Part shown: positions 1 to 5,291 of the stretch, in pieces | Numbering within the stretch: position 1 is the first letter of the stretch | Layout: each line of letters starts with the position of its first letter | Origin: Deltaproteobacteria bacterium UBA2385 | Lineage (GTDB): Bacteria > Myxococcota_A > UBA796 > UBA2385 | Assembly (NCBI GenBank): GCA_002343455.1 | Contig: DDSR01000016.1 | Location: 19,279 to 26,612, forward strand | Reading direction: 5' to 3' | DNA length: 7,334 nt | The notes under the pieces: model-generated | The model's database searches: none | What the model saw: the letters and a program-made list of their open reading frames with translations, nothing else | Told to the model about the DNA's origin: nothing | Position numbers and translations under genes: made by a program

Positions 1-1
1 G

Positions 2-1579
2 CTCAACGCCGCCCGCGACGCCCTTCAGGACCGCGCCCGCTGGGCCTTCAACGACCTGGTCGAAGAGGTCGAGCGCGAGAACGAGAGCGTCGGCCGCTCG
101 ATGGAGGACGAGGTCTACGACCCGGACTCCGACGACGCCGCCGAGCGCCACGGGGCGAGCGAGATCGCCGACCTGGCGGCCGAGGCCTTCGCCGACGAGG
201 CCTTCCAGAAGGCGCTCGCCGACGCGGTCGGAGGCATCGCCGACTACTACGCCGAGCGGGCCAAGGACCCCGGGGTCGAGGCGCCCATCGCCAGCCTCGC
301 CCACGCCGGCACGCGCGCCCGGCCGGCCGAGGACCAGCCCACCCGCGAGATGGTGCTGCCGCCCGGCCTGCAGCTCGCCCTCGGCGCCACTCCTGTCGAG
401 CGCGACGTGGCCGCGCCGAGCGGCTCTTCGGCCGCCGTCGCCGAGCTGCGCGAGGTCTTCGACGCGGCCGACCGAGCCCTCGACGTGGGCGGCGGAGGGA
501 CGCACCAAGTGCTCACCGTCCAGGTCGAGGCCGTGCTCGACCGCGCCACCACGGGCGCCATGCTGGATGCTGGCGATGTCGCCGTACTCGAGGACGCGCT
601 GGACCGGGCTGCCCAGGCAGCCACCGCCGCCGCGGGGGGTGGGCTGCTCCAGGCCGCCGTCGTTTTGCGCGTCGGCGATCGAGGCGTGGCCGCACTGGCA
701 CCCCCCGAGGCCCGGCGAGCGCCCCGCAACCCCTTCGGTCGCCTCGCCGGGCTGCGGATCTCCAAGAAGAACTACGACCGTCGCCGCGCGTGGCGCTTCA
801 AGCGCACCTTCCAGCGCTGGATGCCGCACCTCACGGTCTGGGACGCCGCCCTGCGCCTGGTCGCCGCCGAGGCCCGCATCCGCCGCGCCTTCAAGCCCGG
901 CTTCGTGCTCGACGACGAGCTGCTGGGGCTCACCACCACCACCGGGGGCGGCCGGGCCGTCGTCTACATCCACCCCGACCGACTGGAGCAGGTCATCAAG
1001 GCCCACAAGCTCCGGCCGCTGGCCATCGCCGCCTACCTGCACGGCGTCGCCTGCCACGAACTCACCCACCTCGACGGCCGCATGGGCAAGGGCCATAGCG
1101 AGGAATTCGTGAGCGCCAGGGAGGATTTGGGACACGCGACCGGGCACATGCTTCCCGCCATCGCCGTGCTCGTGCAGAAGGTGCTCGGGCTTCCCGTGAA
1201 GGCCAGCGGGGACGAGAAGCGCATCGCCCGGCTGGAGCGGCAGCTCGCCCAGGCCCGGGAGAAGGCCGGCACCGGCAAGAAGGCGCAGGTCGAAGTCGCC
1301 CGGCTCCAGGCGGAGCTGGAGGCCGCCCGCGGCGCGCTCGACGAGGCCCTGGTCGAGAGTGCCCGGGTGCGGGCGGCGTGTGGGCGGGCGTGTGGATGTG
1401 GGGAGCTGGTCGCACCGTCGAAGGCCGACCCCGCGGTCCGCGTGGTGGACGCCGCTGTCACCGCGCTGCTGACCAGGCCGCCGGTTGGAGTCGATCCCGC
1501 CTACGTCGCTGGGTTCGCCCGGCGGCATCGCGCCCGCCTGATCGGCCTCGTGCGCTCGCACATCGAAGATGCCCCGTGA
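2..1579 (+). CDS. HExxH metallopeptidase-like protein with C-terminal coiled coil (5' end outside window)
   Basis: The frame is open to the left edge, so the ATG at 101 is probably internal and the true start lies upstream. Counting from that ATG, residues 1-60 are very acidic. Residues 200-300 are basic and hydrophobic. HELTH sits at 319-323, followed by GHSEEF with His332. This HExxH...GHSxxF spacing resembles the SprT/YgjP (DUF45) zinc-peptidase arrangement, in which the later His is the third zinc ligand and the Glu is catalytic. Residues about 370-430 form a charged heptad-like coiled coil, ending in a small Cys cluster (CGRACGCG). A peptidase role is inferred from this motif only. The missing N-terminal part could carry another domain, so the whole protein's function is unknown. 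The TGA overlaps the GTG of the downstream serine recombinase in a GTGA junction, implying translational coupling. No signal peptide can be judged because the N-terminus is absent. Confidence 0.75.
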   Translation, partial: LNAARDALQDRARWAFNDLVEEVERENESVGRSMEDEVYDPDSDDAAERHGASEIADLAAEAFADEAFQKALADAVGGIADYYAERAKDPGVEAPIASLAHAGTRARPAEDQPTREMVLPPGLQLALGATPVERDVAAPSGSSAAVAELREVFDAADRALDVGGGGTHQVLTVQVEAVLDRATTGAMLDAGDVAVLEDALDRAAQAATAAAGGGLLQAAVVLRVGDRGVAALAPPEARRAPRNPFGRLAGLRISKKNYDRRRAWRFKRTFQRWMPHLTVWDAALRLVAAEARIRRAFKPGFVLDDELLGLTTTTGGGRAVVYIHPDRLEQVIKAHKLRPLAIAAYLHGVACHELTHLDGRMGKGHSEEFVSAREDLGHATGHMLPAIAVLVQKVLGLPVKASGDEKRIARLERQLAQAREKAGTGKKAQVEVARLQAELEAARGALDEALVESARVRAACGRACGCGELVAPSKADPAVRVVDAAVTALLTRPPVGVDPAYVAGFARRHRARLIGLVRSHIEDAP

Positions 1580-2223
1580 CCAAGCCCGTCCGCGCCGCCC
1601 TCTACGCTCGCGTCTCTACGACCGGTCATGGCCAGGACGTCGGGCTTCAGCTCGACGAGCTGCGCCAGGTCGCGGCGCAGCGGGGCTGGACCGTCGCGCG
1701 GGACTACGTCGACGCCGGAGTCTCGGGGGCCAAGACCAGCCGGCCCGCCCTCGACCGGCTGCTCGCTGACGCGCGAGAGGGCCGGGTCGATGTTGTCGCC
1801 ATCTGGAAGCTCGACCGCCTGGCCCGCAGCGTGAGCCACCTTCTGGAGCTGGCAGACAGCCTGAACGCCTGGGGTGTTGGCCTGGTCTCGGTGCGCGACG
1901 CCCATGTCGACACCACCACGCCCGCGGGGCGCTTCACGCTGCAGATCCTCGGAGCGGTCGCCGAGCTGGAGCGGTCGCTCATCCGTGAGCGGGTGGTGGC
2001 CGGGGTGCGGCGGGCCCAGGCGGCAGGGAAGCACTGCGGGCGGCCGAAGGTCGAGATGGACCTGCGGCCGGCGCTGGCGATGCTCGACCAGGGGCACGGT
2101 CTGAAGACCACGGCGAAGGCGCTCGGGGTCTCGCGCGCCACCCTGCGCCGCCGGCTGGAGGAGGGCGGGGCTTGGCCGCGCCCCGAGGGGGTCCAGAAGT
2201 CGGCGGCCGACGAAGCCGCGTAG
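1576..2223 (+). CDS. small serine recombinase (resolvase/invertase family)
   Basis: This 215-residue protein has the layout of a resolvase/invertase-type site-specific recombinase, which cuts DNA through a covalent serine intermediate. YARVST at residues 10-15 contains Arg12 and the nucleophile Ser14. GVSGAKTSRPALDRLL (48-63) and WKLDRLARS (77-85) are the other catalytic motifs, with Asp80, Arg81 and Arg84. The long dimer helix GAVAELERSLIRERV leads to the hinge GKHCGRP (151-157). A C-terminal helix-turn-helix lies at about 175-196 (TAKALGVSRATLRRRLEE). I chose GTG 1576 because homology begins at once and it forms a GTGA overlap with the upstream stop; the frame is open further upstream but that stretch is antisense-like shadow of the neighbour. 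Resolvases normally bind a res site beside the gene; none is possible directly upstream because that DNA is coding. All catalytic residues look intact. Its substrate (transposon resolution, inversion or element excision) cannot be told from here. Confidence 0.93.
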   Translation: MTKPVRAALYARVSTTGHGQDVGLQLDELRQVAAQRGWTVARDYVDAGVSGAKTSRPALDRLLADAREGRVDVVAIWKLDRLARSVSHLLELADSLNAWGVGLVSVRDAHVDTTTPAGRFTLQILGAVAELERSLIRERVVAGVRRAQAAGKHCGRPKVEMDLRPALAMLDQGHGLKTTAKALGVSRATLRRRLEEGGAWPRPEGVQKSAADEAA

Positions 2224-2260
2224 CGGGGTCCAGAAGCAGGGCGGGAAGCGGGTTCAGAAG
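2187..2260 (+). repeat. three short direct repeats around the recombinase stop
   Basis: GTCCAGAAG occurs at 2191-2199 (inside the recombinase tail) and 2228-2236, and the variant GTTCAGAAG at 2252-2260. The first two copies are preceded by a run of at least three further G (GGGGTCCAGAAG), and the third copy has two. Starts are 37 and 24 bases apart. They straddle the recombinase stop codon and fill most of the 62-base gap before the convergent hicA-like gene. They could be recombinase or regulator binding sites or chance; their uneven spacing argues against a simple tandem array. No convincing intrinsic terminator is seen in this gap. Confidence 0.35.
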
Positions 2261-2285
2261 GATGTGGTTGCCGACCCTGCAGGCT

Positions 2286-2573
2286 TCAACAGGCGATGCC
2301 AGCCTCGCGCACCTTGGTTCTGTACCCAGCTTCGTCCAAGGTGCAGTCGACGAGCCTAAGGAATTCACGCGAGTTCAAGTGGCACTGCTTCGCCATCTCG
2401 CCCAGCAGCGACGCACCAAGGTCCTTGTGCTTTGGGCTGTGGCTAGTCTTCGTGAAAACGCCCGTACGTCGTCCTTCTGGATCCAGCAGGTAGAAGTAGT
2501 GGTGGTCGCCTTCTGCCTTCTCAAAGCCCTTCTTCTGAAGTGCGGCCTCAACGGCGCTACGCTTTCGGGTCAC
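2286..2573 (-). CDS. HicA-like toxin (type II toxin-antitoxin family, dsRBD-like fold)
   Basis: The product is 95 residues, in the usual HicA size range or slightly longer. HicA toxins are mRNA interferases with a double-stranded-RNA-binding-like fold and a catalytic His. The sequence shows the typical N-terminal helix (EAALQKKGFEKAEGDHHYFYL) ending in the His pair H24-H25, then a beta-hairpin and KTSHSPKHKDLG (42-53). The tail LLGEMAKQCHLNSREFLRLVDC matches longer HicA-family proteins. The start is GTG 2573, overlapping the stop of the upstream 345-residue gene by four bases (GTGA). No RBS of its own is obvious, so it probably depends on coupling. No HicB-like gene lies on either side; the upstream partner takes the antitoxin's place in the operon. 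Toxicity is inferred from family resemblance, and this HHYF subtype could have another role in RNA binding. Confidence 0.8.
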   Translation of the reverse strand: MTRKRSAVEAALQKKGFEKAEGDHHYFYLLDPEGRRTGVFTKTSHSPKHKDLGASLLGEMAKQCHLNSREFLRLVDCTLDEAGYRTKVREAGIAC

Positions 2574-3607
2574 GTGGCCACCTCAACAAAGCGGCGGAGC
2601 AGGCCCTCGCGAACTCGAAGTGCGTCGGGGGCAAGCTCCTCCTCAGCGACCTGCACGTAGGTCGCCCAAAGGAAGGCCAGTTGCTCGGCGACCTCGTCCT
2701 TGAGGCCGGGGCGAGAGAAAGAGAAGGCTCGCAGGCCGATGTCCTCAAGAACTCCAACGAAGAGCTGATGGGTGTCCTCGTCCAGATGGACCGGAAGCTC
2801 AAGTGCCGTCCGAGGACGGAGCACGCCCTTGCGCCAGGGGACGTCGTGAACAGCAAGCGCTTCGAGGTCTGGAAGGTCAACTCGCCGAACCTCTTCGATG
2901 TCGATGGGCTCGCCGTCTGCGCTGCATCGAAAGCGACCTTGGATTTCGAGCCACTGACCTTCCTGAAGAGTCAGCTTCTGCTTGACGGAAGTAGACACCG
3001 GCACCCTGAAAGTCCGACCGGTGGGTGGATAGCGCAACCGGACCTCCGCCTCGCGGATGTAGGCGCGCACGACCTCTCCGCGAATGGCCAGCTCCTCGAA
3101 GGTCCATGACTCCAGCAGTTCTCGCACACGCTCGCGCACGTTCACGTCCACAGCTCGCTCGGCTCCACCCCGAATGCTGAACGCCGTGGTCAGGTCGTCC
3201 CGCGATGGAAGCCACTCGAGCGTCGTGCGAAGAAGGTGCTCCAGGACGTTCGAGGCCAAGTCGTCAGGAGCATCACCTTCGCCCCGAATCCAGCCAACGA
3301 ACTGGTCGAACAGGTCCACGACCAAGGACCGCTCCTGCTCCTCCGCGGCTAAGTCCATGGGCAGCACGAAACTACCAGGCTCCGGGGCCGAGACCTGCAG
3401 CACGACTTCGGCGCGAACAGCCTTCGTCGGCCTGAACTTCCGGCGGTCGCCGCTCCAAGTCTCCCGCTGAGCGCTGGCGATCATCCGAACGCTCTTCTGG
3501 AGTCCAACAAGAGCCGCAGCCACAACCTCGGCATCCAGGCGATGGTCTGCCGTCCCTTGGCCTCCAAAAGTGAGGCAAATGTCGTGGATCTCGTCCATGG
3601 GAGCCAT
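2570..3607 (-). CDS. unrecognised 345-residue protein, operon partner of the HicA-like toxin
   Basis: I do not recognise a characterised family. Residues 8-45 form a beta strand then a helix (CLTFGGQGTADHRLDAE), a start seen in uncharacterised bacterial proteins that pair a short N-terminal domain with a later beta-barrel. Residues 68-86 are a strand ending in PEPGSFVLPMDL. Residues 90-170 are mostly helical. Residues 176-245 look like a small beta-barrel, possibly OB-like (RGEVVRAYIREAEVRLR then LEIQGRFRCSADGEP and IDIEEVRRVDL). The C-terminus (300-345) is helical with FLWATY and ELAPDALRVREGLLRRF. There is no signal peptide, transmembrane segment or HicB signature. Start choice is between ATG 3607 and ATG 3598; GGGAAG lies directly before the first and nine bases before the second, favouring the second slightly. 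The frame stays open to 3799, but that extension is compositionally unlike the protein. The gene overlaps hicA by GTGA, so it may be the antitoxin, a sensor or an RNA-binding cofactor. Confidence 0.85.
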   Translation of the reverse strand: MAPMDEIHDICLTFGGQGTADHRLDAEVVAAALVGLQKSVRMIASAQRETWSGDRRKFRPTKAVRAEVVLQVSAPEPGSFVLPMDLAAEEQERSLVVDLFDQFVGWIRGEGDAPDDLASNVLEHLLRTTLEWLPSRDDLTTAFSIRGGAERAVDVNVRERVRELLESWTFEELAIRGEVVRAYIREAEVRLRYPPTGRTFRVPVSTSVKQKLTLQEGQWLEIQGRFRCSADGEPIDIEEVRRVDLPDLEALAVHDVPWRKGVLRPRTALELPVHLDEDTHQLFVGVLEDIGLRAFSFSRPGLKDEVAEQLAFLWATYVQVAEEELAPDALRVREGLLRRFVEVAT

Positions 3608-3952
3608 CTTCCCGCGTCGCGCCGAAGTGAAGGGTGAACCCGCACCTCCTACCACAGGACTCCCGACCGCGCCGGCTCTAAGCCGAGACGGCTTGACAGC
3701 TACCGCACTTGCCGAACCTGCTGCTCGCGAGGGGCTCAGAGGCAGACGGGGGCATCTGCCCGCCGTCGAGCGGACCTCCTGGTCGCGTTCGGCGGTCATG
3801 GGAAGGGCCCGAGCTGCGCCGCAAGGCGGGGGTCGAAGCTACCGGCGGCCACACGGGTCGCTTTAGTCCCCATGCGGGGGGTTGCCCAACGCCAGAACAG
3901 CCCGAAGGCGGCAAATCCTGGCCTCCTCCCAACCTTCTCCATCGATCCAGAA
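3608..3952. other. non-coding stretch upstream of the hicA-like operon
   Basis: No gene is supported here, although several frames are open because of high GC. It should hold the promoter of the minus-strand operon starting at 3607, but I see no convincing -35/-10 pair on that strand. Weak inverted repeats are present. AAGCCG-AGA-CGGCTT spans 3680-3694. GGCAGA (3741-3746) pairs with TCTGCC (3755-3760), and an alternative fold pairs GACGG (3745-3749) with CCGTC (3763-3767). These may be transcript structures or decayed terminators. Confidence 0.4.
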
Positions 3953-4026
3953 AGTTCGAACTTCGTCCAGTATCGCCCACCATCTCACACGACGGCCGCC
4001 ACGGACCCTGGTCCCTGGCGGCCGTC
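3863..4026 (-). pseudogene. possible coding remnant with WWAILDEVRT
   Basis: In the minus-strand frame ending at TAA 3863-3865, the sequence reads GGRRVRWWAILDEVRT and then FWIDGEGWEEARICRLR. The copy near 4764-4932 reads GGRPVWWGILDEVRT followed by a stretch ending SERWDQAVFDA. The two agree in frame, differ by one codon's length at the junction, and keep a Glu, Trp, an acidic residue and Ala at matching places beyond the DNA repeat. This suggests a duplicated gene fragment. No start codon or RBS supports an intact gene, and the part overlapping the hairpin is doubtful. The alternative is that the repeat is simply non-coding. Confidence 0.25.
3953..3983. repeat. direct repeat copy A flanking vapBC
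   Basis: This 31-bp element starts with the palindrome AGTTCGAACT and ends CCCACCAT. It matches 4888-4918 in the same orientation at 29 of 31 positions (differences at 3970 and 3975). A further shared block, GACGGCCGCC, follows at 3991-4000 here and at 4923-4932 in the other copy; the gap between block and repeat is seven bases here and four there. Together the two copies bracket the vapBC module and its promoter. Confidence 0.8.
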
Positions 4027-4027
4027 G
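3990..4027 (-). terminator. strong GC-rich hairpin downstream of vapC
   Basis: The arms C+GACGGCCGCC (3990-4000) and GGCGGCCGTC+G (4017-4027) pair perfectly over 11 bp. Inside them GGACC (4003-4007) pairs with GGTCC (4010-4014) around a two-base loop, giving an almost continuous long stem. It begins about 30 bases past the vapC stop at 4057, so it is well placed to end the vapBC transcript. There is no U-run after the stem, so termination is inferred from position and stability. The left arm is also part of the conserved block attached to repeat copy A. Confidence 0.5.
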
Positions 4028-4056
4028 CCATTTCAGCCACCGCCTGCGTGAGCGGG

Positions 4057-4467
4057 TCAAAGCAGGTCGCTCGGCTCCACTCGCCGAAGCCCGGCGACCC
4101 GATCGAAGTCACGGTCGAAGCTGCACAGCGCCTCTGCCCCAACCTCCAAACAAACCGCGACGTGCAGGGCATCGCGAGCGGAGAGGGCAGCGTCGTCTTC
4201 AAGCAGGCCCCGCGCGCGATCGAGGATGTCGACGTCGATCGGGACCCAGGTTGGGACGATGGTCCGCGCGAGGTCGTAGACGCGCTTGCCATCCTGCCAG
4301 CGGCCGATGGCGCGGTAGCGGTGCAGGATCTCCTGCAGCACCTCGACGTCGGCACCCGCCTCGATGGAGCCGGTGGCGACGCCCTGCAGCAGGGCCAGGC
4401 TCTGCGCCTTGTGGGGATGGTCCATGCCTGCGGCGTACATCAAGATGTTGGCGTCGAGGAGGATCAC
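4057..4467 (-). CDS. vapC: PIN-domain toxin of a VapBC module
   Basis: The 136-residue protein is a typical VapC in size. VapC toxins are Mg-dependent endoribonucleases that cleave tRNA or rRNA and are held inactive by the cognate VapB. The acidic metal-binding set is visible: Asp5 in LLDANIL, Glu46 in VLQEILHRY, Asp99 in SARDALHVA, and the final Asp cluster at 118-122 (SFDRDFDRV). The start is GTG 4467, giving a GTGA overlap with the antitoxin stop and placing the first catalytic Asp at the usual position five. The reading frame is open further upstream to 4749, but that part is antisense-like overlap with the antitoxin and is excluded. It appears intact and functional. Confidence 0.93.
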   Translation of the reverse strand: MILLDANILMYAAGMDHPHKAQSLALLQGVATGSIEAGADVEVLQEILHRYRAIGRWQDGKRVYDLARTIVPTWVPIDVDILDRARGLLEDDAALSARDALHVAVCLEVGAEALCSFDRDFDRVAGLRRVEPSDLL

Positions 4468-4718
4468 GGAACCGGCTCCTCGTCGGAGGGCGCCGACTCG
4501 GACTTCATCGCCTGGGGGGTGTCGACCGGCAGAGACAGCGCGCCGAGCGCGGCCACGGCCGCGACTCGCTCCTCTGGATCGACCCGACCGTACTGCGCCT
4601 CGACCGCAGTGCGGATGAGCTGACCCATGCTGACGCCGCGCACGCGGGCAAGCCGGCTCAGCCGCTCGTGGAGCGAGGGTGTGAGCAGGATCGTGGTCTT
4701 GTGGCTGGCTGGCTCCAC
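4464..4718 (-). CDS. vapB: ribbon-helix-helix antitoxin of the VapBC module
   Basis: The 84-residue product begins with SHKTTILLTPSLHERLSRLA and continues with GVSMGQLIRTAVEAQYG. This is the beta strand plus two helices of a CopG/MetJ/Arc-type DNA-binding antitoxin. The remaining half (about 46-84) is acidic and Pro-rich and would wrap and inhibit VapC. Two starts are possible. ATG 4730 lies at the predicted transcription start and has no RBS in front of it. GTG 4718 is preceded by GGAGG five bases upstream, so I prefer GTG 4718. The gene is first in the operon, with a four-base overlap to vapC. It is probably autorepressed through the palindrome at 4724-4739. Confidence 0.88.
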   Translation of the reverse strand: MEPASHKTTILLTPSLHERLSRLARVRGVSMGQLIRTAVEAQYGRVDPEERVAAVAALGALSLPVDTPQAMKSESAPSDEEPVP

Positions 4719-4723
4719 ATGCA

Positions 4724-4739
4724 CCTCCATATATGGAGG
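4724..4739. promoter_or_regulatory. perfect 16-bp palindrome, probable VapB operator
   Basis: CCTCCATATATGGAGG is its own reverse complement. It overlaps the last three bases of the -10 box (4737-4739), the predicted transcription start and the GGAGG ribosome-binding site of vapB. RHH antitoxins typically bind palindromes in their own promoters, so this is the expected autoregulation site. It could also fold in RNA, but the predicted transcript would contain only its second half. Confidence 0.75.
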
Positions 4740-4765
4740 ATACGCTCACCCCGTCGCCAGGTCAA
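4737..4765 (-). promoter_or_regulatory. vapBC promoter
   Basis: On the minus strand TTGACC (4765-4760) and TATCCT (4742-4737) are separated by exactly 17 bases. They match the sigma-70 consensus at 5/6 and 4/6 positions. The expected transcription start is near 4730, leaving a leader of only about a dozen bases before GTG 4718. Confidence 0.7.
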
Positions 4766-4932
4766 GGTTCACCTGCAGGCGACACGTCCCTCGCGAGCCG
4801 GCGGCCTACCGGTCCCATGCCCTCCGCCCGCCGTGCGACGATCGCATCAAAGACGGCTTGGTCCCATCGCTCCGAGCGAGCCAGGGCAGTTCGAACTTCG
4901 TCCAATATCCCCCACCATACTGGACGGCCGCC
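4762..4932 (-). pseudogene. possible coding remnant with WWGILDEVRT
   Basis: This minus-strand frame ends at TGA 4764-4762, inside the vapB -35 box. It contains GGRPVWWGILDEVRT, then a stretch including SERWDQAVFDAIVARR, which looks like ordinary amphipathic protein sequence. It is open upstream through the hairpin into the next intergenic segment, without a clear start. The resemblance to the copy at 3863-4026 in the same frame is the main evidence. It may be the 3' end of a gene lost from this place. Confidence 0.3.
4888..4918. repeat. direct repeat copy B flanking vapBC
   Basis: This is the second copy of the 31-bp element, 29/31 identical to 3953-3983 and in the same orientation, 935 bases away. 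It lies between the divergent vapB and abrB-type genes and, like copy A, is followed by GACGGCCGCC. Confidence 0.8.
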
Positions 4933-4954
4933 TTCCAGCCCCCCCGGAGGCGGC
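4927..4954. repeat. GC-rich hairpin next to repeat copy B
   Basis: GCCGCC(T)TCC at 4927-4936 pairs with GGAGGCGGC at 4946-4954 around a C-rich loop, with one bulged T. No gene ends here, since both neighbouring operons point away from it. A terminator role is therefore unlikely, and the hairpin is better seen as part of the repeat unit or a remnant. Confidence 0.5.
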
Positions 4955-4989
4955 GTGCGCTTGGACGCCTACCGTCAGCTCATGCGGCA

Positions 4990-5018
4990 TGGACCTGCCG
5001 GACGCCCGAGGCTATACT
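4990..5018 (+). promoter_or_regulatory. promoter of the AbrB/PIN module
   Basis: TGGACC (4990-4995) and TATACT (5013-5018) are 17 bases apart. The -10 matches consensus at five of six positions and the -35 at four. Transcription would begin around 5025, about ten bases before the ATG at 5036, with AGAGGG (5025-5030) as the RBS. Confidence 0.6.
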
Positions 5019-5019
5019 G

Positions 5020-5037
5020 ATGGTAGAGGGCTACCAT
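5020..5037. promoter_or_regulatory. inverted repeat over RBS and start, possible antitoxin operator
   Basis: ATGGTAG (5020-5026) and CTACCAT (5031-5037) are perfect 7-bp inverted repeats around AGGG. The element sits just after the -10 box and includes the RBS and the first two bases of the start codon. AbrB/MazE-type antitoxins commonly repress their own promoters through such sites. Confidence 0.55.
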
Positions 5038-5290
5038 GAGTACTGCCATCGACGCTGCCGGACGCCTCGTCATCCCGAAAGCCGTGCGCGAGGCTGCGGG
5101 CATTCAGCCCGGAACCCCACTCGACATCCGGTTCCGAGACGGGCGCATCGAGATCGCGCCGGCCCCCCTGGAGGTCTCCATCGACGACCATCACGGAGTC
5201 GCCGTGGCCTCACCGCGGCAGCCAGTACCCGTTCTGTCAGCCGACGTTGTGCGCTCCGTCCGTGACAACCTCCGCGACGAGCGCGGCTGA
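5036..5290 (+). CDS. AbrB/SpoVT-type antitoxin
   Basis: The 84-residue protein opens with a swapped-hairpin AbrB domain: MSTAIDAAGRLVIPKAVREA, then GIQPGTPLDIRFRDGRIEIAP. The acidic or extended tail (about 45-84, ending VVRSVRDNLRDERG) would neutralise the toxin. This class (VapB/MazE/AbrB fold) binds DNA as a dimer and represses its own operon. The start ATG has AGAGGG five bases upstream. The PIN toxin gene follows one base after the TGA. The gene appears intact. Confidence 0.9.
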   Translation: MSTAIDAAGRLVIPKAVREAAGIQPGTPLDIRFRDGRIEIAPAPLEVSIDDHHGVAVASPRQPVPVLSADVVRSVRDNLRDERG

Positions 5291-5291
5291 G

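Noticed and set aside
247..765. Minus-strand and other shifted frames inside the metallopeptidase-like gene
   Set aside because: Shadow frames in high-GC coding DNA without recognisable protein features.
1378..1575. Upstream extension of the serine recombinase frame to ATG 1378
   Set aside because: It lies wholly inside the upstream gene, reads as low-complexity Arg/Gly sequence, and recombinase homology starts right after GTG 1576.
3693..3698. TTGACA on the plus strand as a promoter
   Set aside because: No -10 box at suitable spacing and no plus-strand gene follows.
3640..3730. tRNA-like stretch on the minus strand (contains GGTTCGGC and GCGGTAGCTG)
   Set aside because: No cloverleaf with paired acceptor arm and correct order of arms can be drawn.
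3608..3799. N-terminal extension of the 345-residue protein
   Set aside because: The added residues are Ser/Arg/Pro-rich filler from GC-rich DNA and unlike the rest of the protein.
4468..4749. Longer start for vapC in its own frame
   Set aside because: The extension overlaps vapB in another frame and would place the first PIN Asp near residue 100.
3953..4932. Repeats as integron attC sites
   Set aside because: The GTTRRRY/RYYYAAC core pair is not present, no tyrosine integrase is seen, and the gene orientations alternate.
3709..5039. Long plus-strand open frames across the vapBC region
   Set aside because: They are antisense to a well-supported vapBC operon and have no RBS, domain or normal composition.
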